This document shows positions 1 to 12,200 of a DNA stretch of 64,000 nucleotides, piece by piece. Under the pieces are notes generated by a model. That model saw only the letters and a program-made list of their open reading frames with translations, did not search any database and was not told the origin of the DNA. Numbering within the stretch: position 1 is the stretch's first letter; each line of letters begins with the position of its first letter. The DNA is from Microglena sp. YARC (Eukaryota > Chlorophyta > Chlorophyceae > Chlamydomonadales > Chlamydomonadaceae), in contig CM039464.1 of the NCBI GenBank assembly GCA_022414725.1, positions 21,038,640 to 21,102,639 of the forward strand, in the 5' to 3' direction. A program made the translations under genes and the position numbers.

Positions 1-213
1 ATAGGTGCAAACATTGGAATTAAATTGGGGCTAGGATATGCTCCTGTGGGCAACCAGGTATCACTGATGATGGAGATACTAAGTCAGTTATTTCATACCC
101 ACAGTGTTCCTCCAAGGGGGTTGAAATTCGGCCTTGGGCTGACGTAGGGGGTTTGAAGGGAACATTACATACTACGCATGAAAGCAGGTCAGATGTAAGA
201 GTGCCTCCCATAG

Positions 214-3200
214 ATTTTCCACATTTGCCATTTGCTATTGATTCCTCCTGCCTGATGATTTCCCCCACTATCGCTGTCATATTCATTCATGTGAGTAGCT
301 CAATCTTTTTAGGGCAGTGCCTCTCTACTTTGTTTGAAAGCAATGTTTAACAATTTGTTTTCTGTTCCATTGCCCTTTTTGAAAATTACCTCATCCCCCT
401 TCCTGTCGCGCAGCTTCACGTGCTGATCTCTTACATCAGCATTCTAGCTTCGGGGAGTTATGTCATGCTTTGGACAGGGTTTAGCCCTATCCAAGTGGAT
501 GTGAACAGCTGTTTGTACATACCACAGCGATGGCTTCTCTACTGCTACACGGCGCCTGCTATCATCACCATTTTAGCAAAGGTTAGAAGTTATGTTCAGA
601 GGATGGTTGAAGACTTGGGGGAGGATCGGAGGTTATGCACATGCAATTGTTCAGTTTCTGCAGTCTAGGGAGTAATCTCCCAGCTTCTATTTTACAGCAT
701 GAGCATGTTTCTCTGAAATGATGCACTCGAAGGCTAGGTGTATGATGTAATTTAAATATAATATGTCCTTGCCATATTATATTTAAATTCTAGGCAGGAA
801 TGACCTGCTAACGATTATATGACTGGGAGTACCTGAGTATGCCATCGTTTACATGTCAAGCAGCTTGTTTATTTCTTCCTCATGAGAAGAACTGGTTTTG
901 GTTATGCTACTACCGCCTTATGAGGTGCCAATGCTGATGCCAACTGGCCTGAACTTGTCACTACGAAGCTCCATGCCTTTTTGTACTGGGCTTAGCAAAT
1001 GCTACCATCATGCTACTGTCATGTCTAAGGAACGGCAATGTGATAGCATATGATGCCGGCAGTCTGACTAGGCTAATTTACCATTCATAAACAATATCAT
1101 ATGATGCAATTTATTTTATGTCATGATATCGTAGTCGCCTTTGTTCAACATGATATGATATGCCGGTCCCCAGTCATGCAACCATCATGCCACTGTTGTG
1201 AACATCTCTTTCTGCCATGCTGATTGGCCTTGTTACACTGGTCTAAGTAAACGCTACCAGCATCTCTCCACGCCGTGTCGTTTTGAACATCTCTTTCTGC
1301 CATGCTGATTAGCCATGTTACACTGGTCTTAGTAAATGCTACCATTATCTCTCCACGCCCATTCTGCAGCTTGACCTAATACTATCATTTGCTTTGGATG
1401 TAGATCTCGAACTACTCCAACCGGCAACTGATCTGGGTCATTTTCATCTTCGAGATCATGCTCATCGCGGGTGGTATTGGAACCATTCCGTGGATCAGCT
1501 GGAATGAGAAGGTTTTCTTTTATATCATTACAAACCTCCCTTTTCCTGAGATTCTGCTCCATATGTAAGTCAATTCTGCGATCTTGCGGATCTCAGCAGC
1601 TGTCGTTTGGGCTGCGAAGCGGTCATGTATAGCCGAGAATAGTCCTGCTGGCTAGACAGCTTTATCGTTAGGGACCGGCATATCATATGATGTTGACCAA
1701 AAGCCAGTATCATATCATATGATATCGTACAAATTGCATCATATGATATCGTATATAAATGATAACTTAAGCCTAGTCAGACTTCCGGCATCATGTGACA
1801 TCAAATGATGACATGATATCATATTGCTGTTCCCTACTTATTTCACAACCAAATTTGCGATCCGCATTCGCGCAATACTGGTTGTAGCAGAAGTAGTAAA
1901 CCCTCACAGCCAGGTAACTGAAGCCAATACCATCTGGGTGGAAAACATGATGTAAGGCAGGGTGAAGTGGTTCTTGTGGTATTTATTTTACTGCAGTTAC
2001 TGTCACCTGCAATCTGTGTCCATACTCCTGCAGTGCAGATGTAGATGTATTCTCTCACAGCCAGGTTACTGTCACCTGCAAACAGTGTTCGCAATCCTGC
2101 AAATATGGTCAAGGAGATGTTGACAGTGTTTTGTGCTTATGAACTTAGTAGCAGCGCGCTTAGCAATTTCGACTGACCCTCGTCCATTTTAAACTTATCT
2201 GCAGCGTGCATAGCAATTTAACTAACCCTCGTCCATTTAAACCATTTTCATTTTCACCAGCAGCGTGCATGGCAGTTGCTTGCATGGCAGTTGACTGACC
2301 CTCGTCCATTTGTGTCCCAGGTGGCGCATGGTGACCTCCACCATCAATGAATTAGATCTCTCACCACCCACCCACTTATCCACTCACAAATGCATCCACC
2401 CACCTACCCACCCACACACCAATCAATTCACCCACACGTCCACCCACCCACCGATCCACCCATCCATCAATCCACCCCCCCCACTATTCCACCCTCACAT
2501 TCACCCAACTAATCACCCCCCATCAATCAATCCACCCACACGTCCACCCACCCTCCAATCCACCCATCCATCAATCCACCCACTTATCCATTCCACCCTA
2601 ACATTCACCCAACTAATCACCCCCCTATCAAATAATCCACCCACACGTCCACCCACCCTCCAATCCACCCATCCATCAATCCACCCACCCATCCATTCCA
2701 CCCTAACATTCACCCAACTAATCACCCCCCTATCAAATAATCCACCCACACGTCCACCCACCCTCCAATCCACCCATCCATCAATCCACCCACCCATCCA
2801 TTCCACCCTAACATTCACCCAACTAATCACCCCCCTATCAAATAATCCACCCACACGTCCACCCACCCTCCAATCCAACCATCCATCAATCCACCCACCC
2901 ATCCATTCCACCCTCACATTCATCCAACTAATCACCCCCCCATCAAATAATCCACCCACACGTCCACCCACCCATCAATCCACCCATCCATCAATCCACC
3001 CCCACACCATTCCACCCTCACATTCACCCAACTAATCACCCCCACATCAATCAATTCACCCACACGTCCACCCACCCACCAATCCACCCATCCATCAATC
3101 CACCCCCCCACCATTCCACCCTCGCATTCACCCAACTTATCACCCCCCCATCAATCAATCCACCCACACGTCCACCCACCCACCAATCCACCCATCCATC

Positions 3201-6200
3201 AATCCACCCCCCCACTATTCCACCCTCGCATTCACCCAACTTATCACCCCCCCATCAATCAATCCACCCACATGTCCACCCACCCTCCAATCCACCCATC
3301 CATCAATCCACCCACCCATCCATCCACCTCCAGGTGGCGCATGGTGACCTCCGCCATCAATGAAGCAGATCCCTCATCAGTCCGGTTCCTGCTGTTCATG
3401 GCAGTGTTCACTGAAGTGACATGGTGAGCTCAGAGGGCAGGGGTGTGTGGTTGTTCAAGGTTTGTGGTAGTGTGGGGCCTACTGCTTTGTAGTCTGAAGC
3501 TTTCTTTGCAGTTGAAGTTTGTGTGCAATGATGTGCCAAGTGCTACTATCCTCAGAGTGGCTTAAGCTAGAAAGCTAATCGCTAATCATGTTAAGCACAC
3601 ATACGTTGCTTATTAAGGCCTTCAGATTTACATAACATTATATTGTCATAGGCAGGCCAGTGTTAGCCCAAGACAATCCCACTGTCCAACTTATTATGGG
3701 GGGGTCTTTCAACCATCCTCACTAATTCAACTAAGTGAAGATTTAAGAATGTGAATCATACAATTGTCTCATGAGGGGAGTTACTAATTGATTATGTAAA
3801 TTGAGTAATGATGCATTAGTCTTCCCAGCGGGAAGTTCTTGTCATGATTATATTAAAGACATGTATCTTGCACCGTATGGACTACATTTACATCTTGCAT
3901 TGCATAAGTTTGCTCCACAGCAAAGGATGCAGTTCTTGCATCTTTATTTGCCCAAACCAAACTTGGAGGGCACTCATCTACATAAAGCACACATTTCGGA
4001 ATTTACCCCCACACGCACCTACACAACCCATGCCAACCCCCTTTGGTAGAACCAATTTCGGTTGGCGCCATGAGGAGGTGTGTAGTCTCCTTGGAGATGT
4101 TAGGGCAAGAGCAAATCTCATTCGCCCTGTCTGGCTGCCCTCAAGACTGACTTTTTTCTGCAAATTGACCGAAACGGTATTACCCCAGTGCGAGTCGCTT
4201 TCCTCCTAACCTCGAGGAGCTCATGCAGCTGCCTAAAAGCTGCTGCCCTTAGCACGAAAGCAAAGCTATGTCTGGAACATTAGGGGACAGCTGTTTTTCC
4301 CATTCATTCTACCAAATCTAATTTAGAGGCACATTTGAGACCTGTTCCGAATCATTTTTTCATCAATCAGTCATATGCCTGTATGGGAACATACCCCACA
4401 AGTATACCTACCAGCATCACCACCATCATGCTTGTGTGCCATACCTGACAGTATGTTCCGCTCCCACTGCAGGATCATCTTTCCCATTGTCTACTACGCA
4501 TCCATTGCAGGCATGCCGCTTTACCTCAGTGAGCCTTTGTGGTCGCTCACTGACTGGCTCACCAAGTTTGTGTTTGCATCCAGCTTGATGGAAGCCAATG
4601 TGAGTGTACAAACTGTTGATCCTAAAGTAATAGTTGATCCTTACCACGGCCACCCAATGCAGAATGGGAGACCCCCCCCCCCTTCCTTCCTCAATTCTTC
4701 ACCTCTCCCCCCCCCCTCCTCCCTTCCTTCCTCCTCTTCCCCCCTCCACCCGTCAGTCCCCCTGATCTCCCCCCCTCCTTTCCTCCTCCCTCCTCCCCTC
4801 AGTCGCCCCCTCTCCCCCCTCTCCTTCCTCCTCTCTGTTCCTCACCTCTCTCCCCCCCTTCCCCCATTCCTCCCTCAGTTCTTCACCTTGGCCCAGCGGC
4901 GCGCCGAGACCATGAAGCGGGTCGAGGATGGACACCGCAGTGCAACGATTTTGCAGCTCACCAAGGCTATCGAGCGTAAGGATGACTTCCTGTCCACTAT
5001 GTCCCACGAGCTGCGCACGCCCCTCAATGGCATCATTGGTCTCAGCGAATCCCTGATGGAGGGCGCAGTCGGGGGACCTATGAACACCAGGGCTCACCAG
5101 ACCATCAAGGTAGTGGTTCTGAGTGCCAAGCGTCTGCTCCAGCTCATTAATGATGTGTTGGACGCAGCCAAGCTGAAGCAGGGCACTATGATCATCAAGC
5201 ATGAGAAGGTGAACGTCCGATCCATCGTGACAGATGTGCTCGACTTGTGCTCACCGTTGATAAAGAAGGGTGTGCGCCTCGTGAACATGGTCGGAGCCAA
5301 CATTCCGAGGATTGTGGGTGACAACGGCCGTATTGCCCAGATGCTTTACAACCTGATAGGGAATGCAGCAAAGTTTACAGAACACGGTACTGTCTCGGTT
5401 ACCGCCGGCATGTCGGAGGGAGGCGACTGCATCTACATTAGCGTCACTGACACGGGAGAAGGCATCCCAGCTGAAAAGTTGGAGAATATCTTTGTTGCCT
5501 TCGAGCAGGTTGACATGAGCACCACTCGCCGACACGGCGGTACCGGCCTAGGTCTGCATCTAGTCAAGGAGCTGGTCAAGTCCCATAATGGCGAGATCAC
5601 TGTCCAGAGCGTCCTCAAGAAGGGCTCGACTTTCACAGTTTGGCTTCCCATCACCCAGTCAGGCGACCCTTACCAGACCCAAGATGCGGACAGGCTCCAC
5701 CTGGCGGGCGAGTCAGATGACGACGACTTCCCCTTGACCAGCATTGTTGGTGACCTGGGAGATCTGATGGGGCAGATAGAAGTCAACTCTGGTGGCAAGA
5801 AGGAGGACATGATTCTCGTGAGCAGCACAGAAGGCTTCAAGGCGATGAAGCCTTTCTACAGGGAGGTCCATGGCGGGTGCATGGTACTGAGTGTGGATGA
5901 TGATCCTATCAACCAAATGGTGGTAGACAACCTGCTAGCCCCTGAGGGCTACGTCATTCACCAGGTGTGTTCCTATTGTTTTAAACTCAGTTCTTACTTC
6001 AGCTAGGATTTTGTTTTTATTTTTCGTTTCTTGGATTGAATTGGATTGTTCCATGTTTTTGAGCAAGCTATGCGGATGAGGCAGTTTAAAGACTTGTCCA
6101 AGTTTCAGCTTCTTGAAAGCTTGATGGCTAAGCTGGGGCCACCCTCTTTCTTCAAGTGTGAGAATGGGGTAATTATATGAACTTCAAACATGATGTATTG

Positions 6201-9200
6201 TATTTAATTCCAATCATCTACCATGCCTGCTCATCTTGCTGTCTGTTGGCGACAGGGCTGTTTCCCCCCCGCTTTGTATAGCGATCGCTACCTGGGACCC
6301 CGTTTTGGCAAAATTATCCACTAACACTACCTAACACCCAAATGTCGAACACCCCAGGGGAGGCCTTCCGGGCCGCCCTACCCAAATCACTACCTTCACT
6401 TGACCCCACCCTTGGAGAGTACCAAATTTCAGACAGCTATCAGAAGAACCCCTTATTGAAACAAAAAAACACTGAACGGTTTCTCTTCCATGATACCTAG
6501 GATGGTCAATGATAACCAAAGACAGGCTTTAAAGTGGTTATTCAGTGGGTGGGGTCCCTGCGGCAGCCTGCACCCTGTTATGTTGACCTGGTGTTCAGGG
6601 TGTTGCTCTGTTCATGTACATCATTGGTAGTTGCCGAACAGGTGTTCAGGGTGTTGTCCTATTCATGTACATCATTGGTAGTTGTTGAACAGGTGTTTTA
6701 CACCCTGGAGGCCTGTTCAACGGCCTGAACAGGTGCAGGCTACTGTAGGAAGTGTGATGCTGATTGTGGTCCAGGGCGCATGTAGGTTTCCAGGGGATTC
6801 CAAAACGCTCAGTTGTCGACTTTCCACCTCCCCATAAGTAATAAACTTACTTGAAACTTGGGAGTGTCTCATTTAATCCGACCTTATCTTTGTTCCGTGG
6901 AGGCCATGGACGGAACTGCCAAACTCAAGATCTTGGAAGAATGCGAGACACTCCCCCAATGCCATTCTGCTTGTCATGAATATGCCCATCTAACTCCTGC
7001 TTCTCTTTGTTCCTGGAAGGCCATGGACGGAACTGCCACTCTCAAGATCTTGGAAGATTGCGAGGCACTCCCTGATGTCATTCTGCCTGTCATGTAATAT
7101 ATCTCATCTAACTCCTGCCTCTCTTTGTTCCCTGAAGGCCATGAACGGAACTGCCGCGCTCAAGTTCTTGGAAGACTGCGAGACGCTCCCTGACGTCATT
7201 CTGCTTGACGTGATGATGCCTGACATCAGTGGATATGAAGTTTGCATGGAGATCCGCCGACGCCACAGCACAGTGCACATTCCCATTATCATGGTCTCTG
7301 CTAAGGGCAACCCAGAGCACGTGATGAAGGGTTTGGAAGCTGGAAGCGTAGATTACGTGAAAAAACCCTTCCACCGCAAGGAGCTGCTCAGCCGTGTGCG
7401 TGCGCAGATCCGGAATCGAGAGGTGTTTGAGGTTGAAATGGCATCGCGTAAGGTGAACGACACTTTAAGGCGCATGATGCCCATGTCCGTGATCCAGAGA
7501 TTGCAGCAGGGGCAGAGCATGATTGCCGACTCTCACGACGAGATCTCAGTCCTCTTTGTTTACATGCACAGCTTCTGGAGCCGAAATGAGAACTCGGCTG
7601 ACAACACCGGCGGCATCATCACCATCATGAATGAGATTTTCACTGCCTTCGAGCGCCTGCTCAACAAGCATGAAGTATACAGGTATGTATATTTTTGTGT
7701 GCGTGTGTGTGTGTGGGGGGGGGGGGGTCAGGGTGTGTAAGTGTATTGGCATCAGTCAGTGGAGCAATGTATGTGTATGCTGTAACAGTCAAGGGGTAGA
7801 CAAATATGCGAAAAGGATTTGCTAAAGTTCAAAAAAAGAGGAAAGGCATTAAAAATGCATTTACCTAAGTGGATACACCTATGTGCATACGTCCGAGTGG
7901 ATGTCACTTTGGGTGATGGTGCATGAAGCCTAGTGGGTGATTGAGGGTGTAGGTGTATGTTGTTACAGTAAAGGGGTATCTAAGTAGGCTTCAGGGACTT
8001 TTGCTCAGCCATGATATCAGGAGGAGCTACAAATAAAAGACACTGATGAAGTGGACCCCAAACAATTCTCTTGCCAACAGGGGCCCTAAATTCGTGCTAC
8101 AGTGATAATTTAATTCTCATTGCGTTACCAGGCCCAAAACCCTCCTCCAGGGAGATGATAGCCCCCCCCCCCCTCCCCCCCCCCCCCCCCTTCTGGTGGT
8201 TGACTGGAGTGCAAGCAAACAGGCCAGCCCCTCTACCTCACGCCTCGTAATAAGGCATACTATTTATTTATGTATGTATCATCGCATGTTGTATGTGTAT
8301 GTATGTTACAGTCCAGGGGTAGGCCAAATAGTATAAAATGACTTGCCCAACTGTATGTTACAATCATTACAGGGTGGAGCATACTGGGGACTCCTATATG
8401 GCAGTATCAGGCCATGATGGGGCCCAGGACCACACCAAGCGCCTCGTCAGTCTAGCGCAGGACATGCTCAACCTGACTCAAAAGATGAAGTTCTCCAACG
8501 GCGACCGTGTGTGTATCAAGATCGGCATTCATTGCGGCCCGGCATACGCAGGTACGGTGTTTGTTGGTTGCATTGTTTCCATAAACCTGAGCTTGTGCAT
8601 CTTACAACAGAGACTGCATCTGCACCACAACCAACAGCAATACAAAACATAAACAGCAGCAACATGAGCAACAACAAAAGCAGCAGCAGCGACACAAAAA
8701 ATAGCAGCAGTAACAACAACAACAAAAACAAGGACAGCAATAGCAGCAACAACTATAACAACAAAAGCAGGAACAACAATAACAGCAGCAGCAACAATAT
8801 AAGCAACAGCATGAATAGCACCAGCAGCAACAACAATGACAGCAGCAGCAACAATAGCAGCAACAACAGCTAAAACAATATCAGGAACAATAACAACAAT
8901 AACAAAAGCAACAACAGCAACAATAACAACAACAACAGCAGCTACAACAGCAAGAGCAGCAACAACAACAAGAACAACAATAACATGGCAGATCCCATGG
9001 AGCCTCTATCCACTTCAGAATTATGAACATTGCAATGACAGGCCTGGCCACTTATGTTTTTGCGGCACGTTGCAAATTGAGCGACTCTGTGCGACCCAGG
9101 GTGACGCGCTGCCCAAACCCCGCCCGAGCGCTAAGCGCGGATCCCAGGGGGTTTGGGGTGCATTTCTGACTAGCTAATGCCATGCAACGTCAGAATGGCA

Positions 9201-12200
9201 ACGGATTGCAAAAAACAAAAACAATAACAGTGCCATGTAGCCTCTATCTACCTCAGATGAGTGGATTATGAACATGGCGATGCCAGGCGTGGCCATGCAG
9301 GACCATGTGAGCCTGCCCACCCTTACGGCAGCCTGCACCTGCTCAGGTGGTTAACAAGGAGTGTGGCGGAGCCCCCCCTTCTGGGGGACGGGAGCCCCCA
9401 GGGTTACCCATTTATCTGTTTGTCCCACTGACAAAACAATTGAAGCCTGACACCTCAGCCAGCTGTCTCATCACTAACTGGCTTCTGAATAGTATTCAAA
9501 CACTTATATTAGTTGCCGTTCCCTAATCGTGCTGGGTCCTCGTTCTTCCATCAGCACCAATGCCACCTACTATACATGCCGAACTAAATCCAGAACAGCC
9601 AGTTTTAGGGTTTGGGGTTTGCCAATCCTTCCTATCCTGTCACGCCCTCCATACTGGGGGGGGTCCGCTTTCTGTATGTCCAGTTGCAGTCGCAAAAGTT
9701 GGAGTGAGAGCCCCTGGGGGTGGGGGGCACCGCGTTCCACTGGGGTCGCACCAAGTCGCTCAATTTGCGATGCGTCAACACTAAAATCCTGGTTGCGGAG
9801 GGTCTACAATGAACCCACAATCTTCATACTCCAACTTATAAAAGACTGGTCACATCCTCCAAAAATGCCACGGAGTCTGACGAGCCTGACTGTCTGCAGG
9901 TGTTGTTGGCTTGGAGTCGCCTCGCTACTGTGTATTCGGAGACACAGTCAACATCACAAGCAGACTGGAGAACAGCACATATGCCCAGACAGTCCAGGTA
10001 TTTGCATATTTTTGCAGGTATTTGTATGCCCAGACAGTCTAGGTATTTGCATGTTTTTTCAGGTATTTGCATGTTTGTTATCAGCCTGGTGGTGCTCCAG
10101 TGGTGGTTGTTTGGAACCTGTAGTGAGTTTTTATTATCAGCCCAGTGGTGGTGGGCCCAGTTGAGCCCAGTGGTGGTAACAGGCCAGCTGTGGTTAAGAA
10201 CAGTTAGGGCAATATTCAACTTCAAACTTATTTTCTTTTTCTTCGTTTATATACCTGTCTAATAAAGCTATACAGTAGGAAATTAGTAATGCGCTTTGGC
10301 ACGTCTTTTTAGTATTCCATACATAGCATTCGAACTTACATGGTTACATGGTTCACTTTCATGGTTAACTTACATGGTCACATGATTTCAGCCAGCAATT
10401 TGGCTGCCCGCTGTCTTAGGCAGTGAAATAAATTACCACGGTAAACATAGCATAGTAAACATATCATGAAGAAAAATCCCTACCTGGAAACAAAGCATTT
10501 GAAGAAAAATCCCCACCCGTAAACATAGCATTTAAAGACAAATCCCTACTTGAAACACAGCATTTGAAAAACATCCCTACCTGAAACACCGAAAAGCATT
10601 TGAAGAAAAAACTACCCGGAAACATAGCATTTGAAGAACCAGTCCCTACCTGGAACACAGCATTTGAAAAATATCCCTACCTGATGACGTAGTTTATAAA
10701 AAATCCCTACCCGGAAACATAGTTCAAAAAAAATCCCTACCTGACAACACAGCATTTGAAAACATATCCCTACCTGAAAACATAGCATTTGAAGAACACG
10801 TTATATCATTATATGTAGCGTCGCAAGCGCCGTGTAACGATGGCGGAGTTTGTTAGTCTCAACGGAAGGACAGGTGGCATCGGAAATGGGGCTGACCAAA
10901 GCCACTTAGTTACAAGACAGTTGGCTGACGTGTCAGACTTCAATTTTTCGGTCGGACTCACAGACATACAAATAGGTAACCCTGGGGGCTCCCACCCTCC
11001 ATAAGGGGGGGCTCCGCCCAAAACACAGCAGTTGAACTAAAATTTCAGTCCGATTCCCTCATCAGGTTTCCTCCCAAGTTGCCGCTAAGGACAGGTCCCT
11101 CTTTGTTCCTTACAAGGCTGCCCTGGATGTTGGCTCCCATACCATCCCTACCTTCCTCCTTGCGTGTGGCGACTACGCAGCAGCCTTAACCGACCTGAAG
11201 ACGCATGGATCTTCCAACGGTGCAGTGAGGGCAAAGACGGAGTCTGATTCTGCTGCGCTGTCAGCAGTGGAAGTTGAAGCCGCATGCGCTGCTGCAGAGG
11301 AGGTGGGTGATGATGAATTTTGATTTTGGGCTACGTGTAGCACGTTCTAGGCCCCTTTCACCCACCCTTGGGACACACCTGAAGCTATCTTACTAGCTAG
11401 TGTGTCTTTCATCCCTCCTATATTAGGGTCATACAGGAGGGATGCCCCGGAGCAGGGTACTACATTTAGCCAAATTGGTCAGCGCTTTGAGGGCACAAAT
11501 GTCAAATTGGCCAGCGCTTTGCAGTGCAAAAAACGCAATAACTGCGCGCTGCGTCCACAGGGGTCCATTGTATGTAAATGTTTACTTGTGTAGTGTAGTC
11601 AGACTGCCGGCATCATATGATGTCATCTTGCCGTTCCCTACATAATATGCAGTTCAGGGCTTGCTGAGGAGGTGGGTGATGATGGTGAAACTGTTGATGG
11701 GATATCATATCATGCAGTCCAGGGCTTGCTAGATCTTTGAAGGGAAGTTGCCCAGCCTCAATTGTATAAGAAAGAGTAGAATAGTCTCCTGGTTTCTCTT
11801 TTTCATTCAGAATTGAATTTTGAACAACCTGGAAAACTTGAATTACTGGGAGGAAAAGAAGTCAGATTTGGACAATATTTATAAGGAAAAACCCAAATAG
11901 GGTTCTACGTCGTCTGGGTCTGCCCCTTCCACCTGCTGCCCACCCATTCCTACCTGCCGCCACCCAACTCAACCACCCCGACCTGCTGCCCGCCCATCCT
12001 GCCTGTCGGAAACTGCGTCAACCGCCCCCACCTGCTGCCCACCCTTCCTTCCTGCATCCAACTCACCCCTACCTACCTGCTCGCCACCCAACTCATCCGC
12101 CCCCACCTGCTGCCCACCCCTACCCACCCCTGCTACCGCCCCCACCTACTGCCCACCCCTACCCACCCCCTGCTACCTGCAGAATAAGACTCTTCATGCC

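Larger units (their letters stand above)
414..4599 (+). other. Opsin module (helices B-G, retinal lysine)
   Basis: Exon 414-581 gives helices B and C; the helix C stretch [10 protein letters not shown] aligns with bacteriorhodopsin R82 to P91 (Arg codon 528-530, Pro 555-557). Exon 1404-1564 gives helices D and E ([12 protein letters not shown], then an aromatic helix). Exons 3334-3423 and 4473-4599 give helix F, with the Trp-x3-Pro pair (W182/P186 equivalents) split by the intron, and helix G with DWLTK: the Asp codon at 4552-4554 is the D212 equivalent and the Lys codon at 4564-4566 is the Schiff-base lysine. The D85 position is Leu (codon 537-539). Exon 214-290 may hold the end of helix A ([12 protein letters not shown]), but its acceptor is uncertain. 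Retinal binding is well supported; absorption colour cannot be read from sequence. Confidence 0.9.
7500..11200 (+). other. Class III nucleotidyl cyclase module, guanylate type
   Basis: The domain is spread over exons 7138-7682 (3' part), 8373-8551, 9900-9997 and 11066-11302 (5' part). The strand [11 protein letters not shown] has Tyr (codon 7561-7563) where class III cyclases have the first metal Asp. The second metal Asp is present in [11 protein letters not shown] (codon 8389-8391). Purine-selecting residues are Glu (codon 8377-8379) and Cys (codon 9929-9931), the guanylate-cyclase pair. The transition-state Asn and Arg are present in [11 protein letters not shown] (codons 9950-9952 and 9962-9964). 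The fold and GTP specificity are well supported, but catalytic activity is uncertain because of the missing metal Asp. Confidence 0.87.

Noticed and set aside
2310..3035. 241-residue Pro/His/Thr ORF
   Set aside because: It is a translation of the CCACCCA minisatellite within an intron, and the opposite strand is equally open.
8511..9177. Poly-Asn/Ser and poly-Thr/Ala ORFs
   Set aside because: They are translations of the AAC/AGC array in a cyclase intron.
9250..9310. Extra cyclase exon (reads [15 protein letters not shown] before a GTGAGC)
   Set aside because: Exons 8373-8551 and 9900-9997 already join in phase into a complete cyclase motif order; this segment does not align.
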